From assembly GCA_947184155.2 (NCBI GenBank), contig CAMXCT020002015.1, forward strand, positions 1 to 64,000: a stretch of DNA of 64,000 nucleotides, given 5' to 3'. Source of the stretch: Cladocopium goreaui. Lineage: Eukaryota; Sar; Dinophyceae; Suessiales; Symbiodiniaceae. Both the position numbers and the translations under genes were made by a program. The notes under the pieces were generated by a model that worked only from the letters and a program-made list of their open reading frames with translations, was not told where the DNA came from and did not search any database. Shown piece after piece: positions 25,972 through 37,760 of this stretch; within the stretch, counting starts at the first letter, position 1, and every line of letters starts with the position of its first letter.

Positions 25972-26690
25972 GCAACCCTTTCGCACGAAATGGACGTTGG
26001 ACGTCCAAAACCTAGGTAAAATTTGCGATTTTGAAGTGTCCCCGGCAACCCTTTCGCACGAAATGGACGTTGAACGTCAAAAACTGAGAAAAAATGCAAC
26101 TTTGAGGTGTCGCGCGCAACCCTTTCGCACGAAATGGACGTTGGACGTCACAAACTGAGAAAAATTGCGACTTTGAAGCGTCCCGCGCAACCCTTACGCA
26201 CGAAATGGACGTTGGACGTCAAAAACTGAGGAAAAATTGCGACTTTACTTAGTCAATCGCAACCCTTTCGCACGAAATGGACGTTGGACGTCAAAAACTG
26301 AGGAAAAATTGCGACTTTACTTAGTCAATCGCAACCCTTACGCACGAAATGGCCGTTGGACGTCAAAAACTGAAGAAAAATTGCGACTTTGAGTTGTCAA
26401 TCGCAACCCTTTCGCACGAAATGGACGTTGGACGTCAAAAACTGAGGAAAAATTGCGATTTTACTTAGTCAATCGCAACCCTTTCGCAGGAAATGGACGT
26501 TGGACGTCAAAAACTGAGGAAAAATTGCGATTTTACTTAGTTAATCGCAACCCTTACGCGCGAAATGGACGTTGGACGTCAAAAATTGAGGAAAAATTGC
26601 GATTTTACTTGGTCAATCGTAACCCTTTCGCACGAAATGGACGTTGGACGTCAAAAACTGAGGAAAAATTGCGATGGACGCTTTCGTTTG
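25972..26690. repeat. 72-bp satellite, ten copies
   Basis: The marker gcaacccttt (and variants) recurs at 25,972, 26,045, 26,116, 26,187, 26,259, 26,331, 26,403, 26,475, 26,547 and 26,619, spacings 71-73 and mostly exactly 72. Each copy has cgaaatggacgttggacgtc. Later copies are more uniform than the first four. Confidence 0.95.
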
Positions 26691-27370
26691 TGTAAAAGTG
26701 TCTGTGTTTAAAGGCGTCTGTGTGTAAAAGCGTTTGTGTGTGAAAGCGTGTCTGCGTGTGTAAAAAGCATCTGCGTGTAAAAGCGTCTGTGTGTAAAAGC
26801 GTCTGTGTGTAAAAGCGTTTGTGTGTGAAAGCGTGTGTGCGTGTGTAAAAAGCATCTGCGTGTAAAAGCGTCTGTGTGTAAAAGCGTCTGTGTGTCAACG
26901 CGTCTGTGTGTAAAAGCGTTTGTGTGTGAAAGCGTGTGTGCGTGTGTAAAACGCATCTGCGTGTAAAAGCGTCTGCGTGTAGAAGCGTCTGTGTGTAAAA
27001 GCGTCTGTGTGTAAAAGCGTTTGTGTGTGAAAGCGTCTGTGTGTAAAAGCATCTGCGTGTAAAAGCGTTTGTGTGTAAAGGCTTTTGTGTGTCAACGCGT
27101 TGTGTGTAAAAGCGTTTGTGTGTGAAAGCGTGTGTGCGTGTGTAAAGCGCATCTGCGTGTAAAAGCGTCTGCGTGTAGAAGCGTCTGTGTGTAAAACCGT
27201 CTGTGTGTAAAAGCTTTTGTGTGTAAAAGCGTCTGTGTGTAAAAGCGTCTGTGTGTAAAAGCGTTTGTGTGTAAAGGCTTTTGTGTGTCAAAGCGTTGTG
27301 TGTCAAAGTGTGTTTGTGTAAAAGCACCATGTGTAAAAGCGTGTGTGTGTAAAAGCTTTTGTGTGTACTT
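26690..27370. repeat. 16-bp satellite (gcgtctgtgtgtaaaa), first tract
   Basis: About 40 imperfect copies of a 16-bp unit. On the minus strand the tract gives a spurious Thr/His/Phe/Tyr-rich reading frame, because 16 bp cycles through all frames in 48 bp without a stop. Confidence 0.95.
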
Positions 27371-29274
27371 TTACCGCACGACATGGAACTGTTAGAGATT
27401 GAGGGTGAAAATGCTTGCTAGTGTATCCGTGCTAGGACGTGCGGAGTTTGGTTCTTTTGGTGTGGTAATCTGTGTGGGAATTGATATGTTCATAGTGAGC
27501 TTCACTGTTCAGTTTGCATGTCTATGCGACAATGATGTTTGCTTGTCAAACGCAGGAGTCGTGGTCTCAGGCTTCGAAGAACACATTCTTTGCATTGAAT
27601 TGTGCGAGTGTGTAGCAGGTTAGTGCATGAAGTTGTAGAAGTTACCAAGCTGTTGGGTTCGTTGTACCTTTGTGGGTGTTTCCTTCGAGAACGGTGTGAT
27701 GCATGTAATTTACAGCATCATGGTGTTCGACAATGATGCCCATCCCAAGTGTCAAACTCACGAATTGTGTTCTCAGTTTGGAAGTCCAGGATGATGCAAG
27801 ATGAATCAAGGCATTGCGAGATGATGCAAGATGGTGTTGCCGAGCTGCTGAGTTTTTTTATTACCGAGCTTTGTTAAACTAGTTTTTTGTTGATGCGTTC
27901 AGCCTTCAGTTTGCAGGTCTCTGCGACAGTGGTTCTTTGCCATGTCAAACTCATGAGTGGTGTTCTCAGTTTGGAAGTCAGAGAACAAATGCCTTGCAGT
28001 GGATTGTGCAACTCTGCAGCGACAAGCATAGTTTACCTCTTTACCTCTTTCCTGGGCTCAGACGTGAACGTAGAGACAAGATGCAGTGTGCACAGAGTGA
28101 ACATCCATATTCTTATATGTACGCTGAATGTTCGTGAAACAAGTGACGATTGGCAAGCAGGTATCTTTAACATTTCTTGCACTTCTCGAGGTTTCTGTAG
28201 GGGCTGTCCGTGAGATCTCGAGAATTGCATTGTGACAATGTCAGTGTTTGTTTACGATGCAGTGGATCTATGTGATGTATAGCACGAAAAAAATATATGT
28301 GATGTTTTCATTGAAATTCATGAGCAGTGGACAAAAAAATACTACGGGAATCATTGTACCGTTCAATTTTGTACCGTTCAATTTTGTTTTGAAACCAAGC
28401 ATGTCATGGCATTGTTTTGAAATCAAGCGAACAGATATGCATGTCTCGGAATTTCTGAATGCAAAATGTTTGGTTGAAGTCACGCACCCGTGACGTTTGT
28501 GGACGTTTTGTGGTCGCTGTTTCATTTGCTGACGGGAATGTCTGTGCGAATGGAGCACGCGACCGCGTCATCCGCGTCGTCCGATGCCGTGGAAATTCGG
28601 TTGCAGAGGCATTGCGAGATGATGCAAGATGGTGTTCTGCCTTCAGTAGTAAAAGCGGCAAACATGCCACATCTGCAGCATCATGGTACCGACCTTTGCT
28701 GGAAGCAGCTTGTGGGAGCTGGAAGGCTTGCGTACCGAGTGGCACATGGAACTGAGTGCAACTGGCGCAAATTAATCTGTAGCACTGTTCGTCTGGAGAG
28801 ACTGTTCGTGACGAACATGCAAAACCAGTAGCCAACTGTTGTTTGTCTGTAAAGATTTTTTCCATCCTGTAGGGGCATCGGAGAAATGCAGTGAAACAGG
28901 TGTCATCCTTGCCATCATGATATCGAACTTGCTATTGTGGATTCATTCACAGCATTCTTGCACGGAGTTCTAGATTCTTTTGGATACCATGGTACGGAGC
29001 CTTTGTTTGTGTACTTTTGCATTTTGTAGCATTTCCATTGCGACTATGTTTGCCCACCTTTGTTTGCAACTGAGGTCATCCACGGCATCATGGTACCGAG
29101 CTTATTTTGTATCTCAAAGAGCGGATGCCTTGCATTGGACTGTGCGTTGATCATGGTACTGAGCCTGGTCTTGTGCACTTTTGCGATTTTTTGGCATTTC
29201 CATTGCAACTATGTTTGCGCACCTTTGTTTGCAACTGAGGTCACCCAGTGGCGCCGCGCTTTGTGAGCGTCTCT
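27371..29274. repeat. Degenerate long repeats between satellite tracts
   Basis: No gene supported. Internal homologies: gcattgcgagatgatgcaag at 27,812 and 28,609; a block with catttccattgcgactatgt at about 28,985-29,080 and again at 29,150-29,245; a diverged pair at about 27,515-27,620 and 27,913-28,030. Short frames on both strands overlap without coding features. Confidence 0.6.
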
Positions 29275-29520
29275 GTGTAAAAGTCTCTGTGGAAGCGTCT
29301 GTGTGTAAAAGCGTTTGTGTGTAAAAGCGTCTGTGTGTAAAAGGGTCTGTGTGGAAAAGCGTCTGTGTGTAAAAGTGTCTGAGTGTAAAAACGTCTGTGT
29401 GTAAAAGCGTCTGTATGTAAAAGTGTTTGCGTGTAAAAGCGTCCTCTCTCTCTCTTGCTTTCTCTTTCTCTCTCTCTCTCTTTCGCTCTCTCTCTCTCTC
29501 TCTTTATCTCTCCCCCCTCT
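29275..29520. repeat. 16-bp satellite, second tract, followed by CT microsatellite
   Basis: About ten copies of the same gtgtgtaaaagcgtct unit as at 26,690, then a tctctctc tract from about 29,440 to 29,520. The same satellite therefore brackets the 1.9-kb middle segment. Confidence 0.9.
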
Positions 29521-29779
29521 TTCTCTTTGTGGTTGCAAGACACATGTCATCTGATGCCCTTTACCAAATATTCTCTTCTTGATCAATCATACTTTTTTAC
29601 ACCATATCTTTCCATAGCTCATATAAAATTCACCAACTATTCACCGATTATCTTTTACGACTACCATCCTCAGAGCTGCTTGAAAAACATCTTTTTCGCT
29701 CTCGGGCCAACCGTCGTCTAGTTTACCCCATGAAATTGCTATTGAATTCACAGAATTCTCCCTTGGTTTCTGGGTTCAG

Positions 29780-30201
29780 GGTCCGAAGCCCAGGCAGATG
29801 CAAGGAGACTGGGGTGCTACCCTGCTATCCGCACCTCTTCCACATGCTGCAGGTGCCTTGAACAGATTTGCATCGTTACAAAACATGGAGATTTCACCCA
29901 GAAAAAGTGGAGCTTTCCAGACTGTGGGGATGGGTATTTTTACACATTTTTACCATATTTTTACTGGGGGAATCATCCATAAATCCCAGCTATCTTAGGG
30001 TACCATCCGGATCCTGGTGCCCATGGCATAGCCGTGGAGATCTCGAGGTGCCTCCTGGACAGCCATGCGGATCCGGACTCGGACTTGGTGACAGCTGCAA
30101 GCTCTGCCTGGAAGAAGCAGCATGGTGTGATGGGGGCTGAATGGCGGAAGCTGACCTCCAGTAGCCATGTGTCATCGCTGGAGAGCCATGTCTATTTCTA
30201 G
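29780..30201 (+). pseudogene. Gene X copy 5, degenerate
   Basis: This copy follows the 4.3-kb insertion block. Block A (from 29,780) lacks two bases in ctgcaggtgcc and is frameshifted. Block B starts at 29,999 and runs uninterrupted into VSSLESHVYF, ending at TAG 30,199-30,201. This arrangement looks like a precise absence of the third intron. Confidence 0.45.
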
Positions 30202-30341
30202 TCGTTTCACCCCAAAGAACCAAACTATAGCAAGTTGGGTTTATACGAAATTGGTTAGAAGAACTGGAAATAAGTGGTTACTGGGTCCAAAAAGTGAATT
30301 TTTAACCTTCATCTTTCTGGTAAGTAAGTATATGTGCATAC

Positions 30342-30442
30342 GGGTTTGTCTGAAAATAGGGGATGCCCACAAATAGAAATTTTGATGGGGAACATGGTGA
30401 TAATCCATTGGAATATGAGATACACTATTTTCATACAAACCC
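30342..30442. mobile_element. MITE M1 copy (unit 5)
   Basis: Same element with one change in the right arm (tcatacaaaccc). Flanks resemble those of unit 2. Confidence 0.8.
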
Positions 30443-32434
30443 ATAATATAATGTATACCTGGTTGGTGGTTTGGAACATGTTTTTCCATATATTGGGAAT
30501 AATAATCCCAACGGACATTCATATTTTTCAGAGGGGTTATAATGTGTATACCCAACATACCATGTTAAGCATACTTGCAGCGGCACATGGTGGCGCTAGC
30601 CATGGTTTAGAGCCATCAAGGCCAGGCTCTGAGTCAGTTCAACGGCACGCTGGGTGGTGCATCGCACGTAGTGGGTCAATAAATAATCACCATATACTGC
30701 AGTTATAAATACACATGAAGTGCAATATTGTATATATATAAATATTTACATACATATGTATAATATCATAATATCATTTAGATTAATATATTACATTACA
30801 TAGATAATATGATATATAGATTAATAATTTAATGTATATATATATATAGACAATATGAGAATATAGATAGATATTTCACATATCCCAAATATCTGGGATC
30901 CACATCCAAGTGGGACGTTATACATCCACCCAGGCATCCCTTCGACAAACTCTCTGACTGCGTGGTCAATTCAGGCGGCCGGGTGCCGGTTCCTGGTGCG
31001 TAACTTTACACCTACAAGATGGGAAAGAGTACGTTGTAGTTGTGGCATGGTCATCCATGAAACAGGGCTTTGATATTCCGTTTCTGTAAGGATTCCTATT
31101 ATGAAATGGATGACCATACCCTAAGATACCATGTCTTGACCGGAAGTTCAGTGAGAACAAAGTGGATGGGGTTATATCCAATCTTATCGGGGTTTAGAAA
31201 TTGCGAAGCACAAAAGATCACATTGAATTTCACGGTTTCCGGCAAAGTTTCCCTTGAACCCAATGGATTTAGAATGATTTAGTGCGGCTTGGAGCATCTG
31301 GGATAATTCGTTGACTTTGATAATGGGAACCCGCGCCTGAACTGGTGGACCTTTGAAGGGAACTGAGGGAAGTTGAAGGGCCCAAAGCCTAGGCCTAGTG
31401 AACAGAAAAACATCTTTTTGCGGCCCTCCTTTAAAACCCGGGACATTGCATATGCTCCGTGTCCTGACTTCCCAGACTTGTTTTGACAGGACAAAAGTAC
31501 AGGTTTCACACCTTTTGTGTCCACTTTCCTATGAATATGCCTGAGCTATTTCATAACTAGCATGTATTCTTGGTACATAGACACAAGGAATCAGCCGGGA
31601 CAACCCAAATATACCATATGGTTCTTACCTATAACAACCCCAAAAAGATGCAGCATTTTGCGAACAAATCCCAGTAGAATGGTGGTAAATTCAACGAATC
31701 TTTATAATCTTTCTGGCATTGAATTGAACTAGTAATAAAGTAATTCTTTTCCTACTAAATGGTCGTGAAAAAAATCGTTGTAATTTCCAGAGTAGTAAAC
31801 CCAAGTGACATAGTGAAAAAAGATGTTACAGTATGTTACAATACCCAACTTCGCTCTCATAAATCGATGAACTACCTCATAAATCCAGTGAAAAATCCCC
31901 TGATTTGGACCGGGTGCCTATCCTTCACGGGTCCAGAGAACTCCAAAGGCCATGGATTCGCAACGCGGCCGGGCTGCCTGAGCTCCATGCGGCCTTTGCA
32001 GCCGCCACAGGAGGGGATCGGAAGCAAAGAATTGATGAGGCTTCATATTTATCATATATATATATTGATACTATACCTGAAGATACTTAATTTTTGTTGT
32101 AGATATGTACAAGTATTTGATCAGGTATAACGGATTATAACGGTATAACTGAGAATAGCATGGATATTGATTCAGAATCATCATTGAATTCCCAGCGGCA
32201 TCATGGAACCTGATCCTATGGTTCTGCAGGATGAATCCAATCAAGGTGTCACCGACGGGTGGAGATCCAGACACACATCTTTCAATTGGGGACTACTTTC
32301 GTGGGTCAATGATCGCAAATTATTGAAGCAAAACATCTGAATCACATGTCTCTTTCTTGACAGATTGTAAACTGCTGGGGCAATTGTTCCCACATTCCAT
32401 ACAGCCTGCTGCTTGGCTTTGAGCGATCAGCGCG

Positions 32435-34888
32435 ATGGAGGTGTGCTTCCTCGCGTCAGGTGCAACGCTGGCAGTCCTTGCCCCTGATGAATTTGAAGGA
32501 AAAACTGCAAAGGCTGTGAAGCAAGTCTTGGCCAGTAAGATTCCTGGATTTGCTGATTATTTTTCATTTTCCCACCGGAAAATCCACACTACTTAGGGAA
32601 TCGATGAAAGGAATATGTTTGTGTTTTTTATTTTTTGAGGTTCCTGGATAGCAAATCCAAGGATTCATGTCAGCATTTTCAGACAAAGACTCTTTTCAGA
32701 AGATGGTTCCGAGATCCCGGATGATGAGATTTTTGCTTCGTCTCCAGTGAAGCTTATGCTTGTGATCTTGGAGTTTTTCCAAACGGATGCTGAGCAAACC
32801 CAACGCATGATCTCTGCATCCACCAACAATGAATTGATTGAACTTGAGAGTTTGCTGAAAAAACCTTTGAATCCAAATGTGAGAGACAAACATGGCACAA
32901 CACCGTTGCACTGTGCCGCAGAAAGAGGACATGTTGAAAGCCTGCAGTTGTTGATTGAAGCAGGTGCTGACAAAGATCAAGCTGCGAACGATGGCGCAAC
33001 GCCATTGTTCATGGCAGCACATGAAGGCCATCTTGATGTCGTTCGTCATTTGGTGGAAGTTGGTGCCCACAAAGATCAAGCCACGAACTATGGCGCAACG
33101 CCACTGTGGATCGCAGCACATCAAGGCCATCTTGATGTTGTTCGTCATCTGGTGGAAGTTGGTGCCCACAAAGATCAAGCCACGGACAATGGTGAAACCC
33201 CATTGTTCATGGCAGCACGTGAAGGCCATCTTGATGTGGTTCGTCATCTGGTGGAAGTTGGTGCCCACAAAGATCAAGCCACGAACGATGGCGCAACGCC
33301 ATTGTTCATGGCAGCACATCAAGGCCATCTTGATGTGGTTCGTCATCTGGTGGAAGTTGGTGCCCACAAAGATCAAGCCACGAACGATGGCGCAACGCCA
33401 TTGTTCATGGCAGCACAGGAAGGCCATCTTGATGTCGTTCGTCATCTGGTGGAAGTTGGTGCCCACAAAGATCAAGCCACGAACGATGGCGCAACGCCAT
33501 TGTTCATGGCAGTACATCAAGGCCATCTTGATGTTGTTCGTCATCTGGTGGAAGTTGGTGCCCACAAAGATCAAGCTGCGAATGATGGCGCAACGCCATT
33601 GTTCATGGCAGCACAGGAAGGCCATCTTGATGTCGTTCGTCATCTGGTGGAAGTTGGTGCCCACAAAGATCAAGCTGCGAACGATGGCGCAACGCCATTG
33701 TTCATGGCAGCACACGAAGGCCATCTTGATGTTGTTCGTCATCTGGTGGAAGTTGGTGCCCACAAAGATCAAACCAGGAACGATGGCGCAACGCCATTGT
33801 TCATGGCAGCACAAGAAGGCCATCTTGATGTTGTTCGTCATCTGGTGGAAGTTGGTGCCCACAAAGATCAAGCCACGAACGATGGCGCAACGCCATTGTT
33901 CATGGCAGCACATCAAGGCCATCTTGATGTTGTTCGTCATCTGGTGGAAGTTGGTGCCCACAAAGATCAAGCTGCGAATGATGGCGCAACGCCATTGTTC
34001 ATGGCAGCACAGGAAGGCCATCTTGATGTCGTTCGTCATCTGGTGGAAGTTGGTGCCGACAAAGATCAATCAAAGGAAGATGGTGAAGCACCATTGTTTA
34101 TGGCAGCAGAAAGGGGCCATCTTGATGTCGTTCGTCATCTGGTGGAAGTTGGTGCCCACAAAGATCAAGCCACGAACGATGGCGCAACGCCATTATTCAT
34201 GGCAGCACATCAAGGCCATCTTGATGTGGTTCGTCATCTGGTGGAAGTTGGTGCCCACAAAGATCAAGCTGCGAACGATGGCGCAACGCCATTGTTCATG
34301 GCAGCACATCAAGGCCATCTTGATGTTGTTCGTCATCTGGTGGAAGTTGGTGCCCACAAAGATCAAGCCACGAACGATGGCGCAACGCCATTGTTCATGG
34401 CAGCACATCAAGGCCATCTTGATGTGGTTCGTCATCTGGTGGAAGTTGGTGCCCACAAAGATCAAGCTACGAACGGTGGCGCAACGCCATTGTTCATGGC
34501 AGCACATGAAGGCCATCTTGATGTTGTTCGTCATCTGGTGGAAGTTGGTGCCCACAAAGATCAAGCCACGGACAATGGTGAAACCCCATTGTTCATGGCA
34601 GCACGTGAAGGCCATCTGGATGTCGTTCGTCACTTGGTAGAGGTTGGCGCCTGCCAAAATGAGGCAACTAGGGATACGGGGGAAACAGCCTTACATGCTG
34701 CGGCAGAAAGTGGCCATGTTGAAATTGTTCGCTTTCTGATTGAAAGAGGCGCAGATAGTCACGCAACTACACGCAGTGGAAGAAGTGCTCTGGATCTGGC
34801 ATCTCAAGGCGGTCATTCTGAGGTGGTCCGTTTCCTGGCAAAGATCCGGAGCGAATCGCCCCCAAGCAAAATTCCAAGGCTTGGTTGA
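32435..34888 (+). CDS. G6: Ubl-ankyrin protein, two exons, 776 aa
   Basis: Proposed CDS join(32435..32538, 32662..34888). Same exon structure and same length as G3, with about 20 ankyrin repeats. The repeats are very homogeneous (GATPLFMAAHQGH or AAQEGH in most), suggesting recent homogenisation. A substitution just after the intron changes IDV to IHV. Repeat 13 carries the KEDGEAPLFMAAERGH variant that also marks G3 repeat 12, supporting common descent of the two units. The tail PPSKIPRLG is intact. Confidence 0.85.
32539..32661 (+). mobile_element. Introner-like GA-AG intron in G6, 123 bp
   Basis: Same element as in G3. The 3' exon border reads AAG|GATTCATG instead of GATTGATG. Confidence 0.8.
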
Positions 34889-35244
34889 GAGACATCATGT
34901 GAGAGCAAAAAACGTTCCAGCAGCTGGCTCACCTTGGTGGCTTTTAAAGACAGACTTGTCAAAAAGGATTTCCCAAAGATCACCCGTTCCTCAAATGTCT
35001 GAGATGGTTTCTGTAATGCTCAACTATCATAGGCTTCTTGCAAGTCGTTTACCCCAAAAATAGCAAGAATTGTAGGTCATAGTTTTCTCCCCACAAGCCA
35101 GAAGGTATCCCCACGTTGCTATGTACTACTATGTATACATAATGGTTGGTCAAATCTCATGAAAGTAAATCTCATTAAAGTACCGTTAAACCCCATGAAA
35201 TTGCTATTGAATTCACAGAATTCTCCCTTGGTTTCTGGGTTCAG

Positions 35245-35655
35245 GGTCCGAAGCCCACGCGGATGCAAGGAGACTGCGGTGCTACCCTATCCGCACCTCT
35301 TCCACATGCTGCAGGAGTGCCTTGAACAGATTTGCATCGTTACAAAACATAGAGATTTCACCCAGAAAAAGTGGAGCTTTCCAAACTGTGGGGATGGGTA
35401 TTTTTAACACATTTTTACCATATTTTTACTGGGGGAATCATCCATAAATCCCAGCTATCTTAGGGTACCATCTGGATCCTGTTTGGTGCCCATAGCATAG
35501 CCGTGGAGATCTCGAGGTGCCTCCTGGACAGCCATGCGGATCCGGACTCGGACTTGGTGACAGCTGCAAGCTCTGCCTGGAAGAAGCAGCATGGTGTGAT
35601 GGGGGCTGAATGGCGGAAGCTGACCTCCAAAAGAGCCATGTCTGACCTCCAGTAA
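35245..35655 (+). pseudogene. Gene X copy 6, frameshifted in block B
   Basis: Block A is open. Block B (from 35,464) carries the same four-base gain (cctgtttggtgcc) as copy 3, consistent with duplication of the G3 unit into the G6 unit. The end carries the same short duplication as copy 3. Confidence 0.45.
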
Positions 35656-35830
35656 CCATGTGTCATCGCTGGAGAGCCATGTCTATTTCTAGTTGTTTCA
35701 CCCCAAAGAACCCAACTATAGCAAGTTGGGTTTATACGAAATTGGTTAGAAGAACTGGAAATAAGTGGTTACTGGGTCCAAAAAGTGAATTTTTAACCTT
35801 CATTTTACTGGTAAGTAAGTATGTTTATAT

Positions 35831-35931
35831 GGGTTTGTCTGAAAATAGGGGATACCCACAAATAGCAATTTTAATGGGGAACATGGTGATAATCCATTGG
35901 AATATGAGATACACTATTTTCAGACAAACCC
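35831..35931. mobile_element. MITE M1 copy (unit 6)
   Basis: Same element as the unit 3 copy, flanked by ATAT, as expected from duplication of the whole unit. Confidence 0.8.
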
Positions 35932-36117
35932 ATATAATGTATACCCAACATACCATGTTAAGCATACTTGCAGCGGCACATGGTGGCGCTGGCCATGGTT
36001 TAGAGCCATCAAGGCCAGGCTCTGAGTCAGTTCAACGGCGCGCTGGGTGGTGCATCGCACGTAGTGGGTCAATAACTAATCACCATATACTGCAGTTATA
36101 AATACACATGAAGTGCA

Positions 36118-36420
36118 ATACTATATATATATACATGTATATCATCAAAATATCATTTATATATACAATATATATATATATAATATAATATATATATAAA
36201 TATATATATATATATAATATAATATATATATATATATATACATAATATAATATAATATATAATAATAATAATCATAATAATAATAATTAATAATAATAAT
36301 AATAATTAATAATAATAATTAATAATAATTAATAATAATAATAAGAATCATTAATAATCATAATAATAATAATAGTAACAATACTAATAATAATAATATA
36401 TATATATATATTTATATTAC
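36118..36420. repeat. Expanded AT/AAT microsatellite, unit 6
   Basis: About 300 bp of (TA)n, (AATA)n and (AAT)n. The same locus is far shorter in unit 3, although G3 and G6 are otherwise recent duplicates. Confidence 0.9.
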
Positions 36421-37760
36421 ACTACATAGATAATTTGATATATAGATTGATAATTTAATATGTATATATATATAGACAATATGAGAATATAGATAGATAT
36501 TTCACATATCTTACTACATATCTGGGGATCCACATCCAAGTGGGACGTTATACATCCACCCAGGCATCCCTTCTACAAACTCTCTGACTGCGCAATTCAG
36601 GCGGCCGGGTGCCGGTTCCTGGTGCGTCTTATGGCACCGGAAAGAGTACGTTGTAGTTGGGGGATGGTCATCCATGAAACAGGGCTTGAAAAAAATCCGT
36701 TTTTGTAAGGATTCCTATTATGAAATGGATGACCATACCCTAAGATACCATGTCTTGACCGGAAGTTCAGTTCCAGTGAACAAAGTGGATGGGGGTATAT
36801 CCAATCTTATGGGGGTTTAAAAATTGCGAAACACAAAAAACACACATTGAATTTCACGGTTTCTGGCAAAGTTCCCTGAACCCAATGGATTTAGAATGAT
36901 TTAGTGCGGCTTGGAGCATCTGGGATAATTCGTTGAATTTGATGGAACCCGAGCCTGAACTGGTGGACCTTTGAAGGAAACTGAGGGAAGTTGAAGGGCC
37001 CAAAGCGTAGGCCTAGTGAACAAAAAAACAACATCTTTTTGCGGCCCTCCTTTAAAACCCGGGGACATTGCATATGCTGAAATTGCTGTTTTTGTGGGGA
37101 AACTGATGATAAGTCCGTGGATTTTGGGTTCCGTGAACATTTTCAGAGACACATTTTTTATGGGTCTTGCCTCCGTGTCCTGACTTCCCAAATTTGGTTT
37201 AAAAGGACAAACATACAGGTTTCACACCTTTTTTTGTGCACTTTCAAACATCACAACGAGACCAATCTATGAATATGCCTGAACTTTTTCATAACTAGCA
37301 TGTATTAACTATATGTAGATATATGATATTATACACATAAATATATATATAAATAAATATATATATATGTATCTATCTATCTATCTATCTATCTATATAT
37401 ATATTATACATATTGATACTATACCTGAAGATAGATTTTTTTGTTGTAGATATGTACAAATATTTGATCAGGTATAACTGATAATAGCACTGATCCAGTC
37501 TTTTTTCTTGTTCAACAAGCTGGCAGAGTTTTGCTCCAGTATCGATCTACCGCAGGATGAATCCAATCAAGGTGTCACTGACGGGTGGAGATCCATACAC
37601 ACATCTTTCAATTGGGGACTGCTTTCGTGGGTCAATGATCGAACATGATTGAAGCAACACATCTGAATCACATGTCTCTTTCTTGACAGGTTGTAAAGTG
37701 CTGGGGCAATTGTTCCCACATTCCATACAGCCTGCTGCTTGGCTTTGAGCGATCAGCGCG

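Larger units (their letters stand above)
25417..29706. mobile_element. 4.3-kb insertion block loaded with satellites
   Basis: The unit spacer sequence gtaccgttttttaccccatg, continuous in unit 4 (19,722-19,741), is split here: the left half ends at 25,416 and the right half resumes at about 29,721. The block starts CCCGAGAGCG (25,417-25,426) and ends with its exact reverse complement CGCTCTCGGG (29,697-29,706), followed by 14 extra bases. Contents in order: a 30-bp minisatellite, a 72-bp satellite, a 16-bp satellite, degenerate repeats, the 16-bp satellite again, and a CT-rich microsatellite. No transposase was found. It may be a non-autonomous DNA transposon or a satellite insertion. Confidence 0.6.

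Noticed and set aside
25468-27370. CRISPR-like array
   Set aside because: Units are contiguous tandem copies without unique spacers of constant length, and the context is eukaryotic.
26605-27384. 259-codon minus-strand frame rich in Thr, His, Phe and Tyr
   Set aside because: Produced by the 16-bp satellite, which has no stop in any phase. There is no other coding evidence.
28404-28865. Short overlapping frames on both strands at 28.4-28.9 kb
   Set aside because: They overlap each other, show no recognisable domain, and lie in degenerate repeats.
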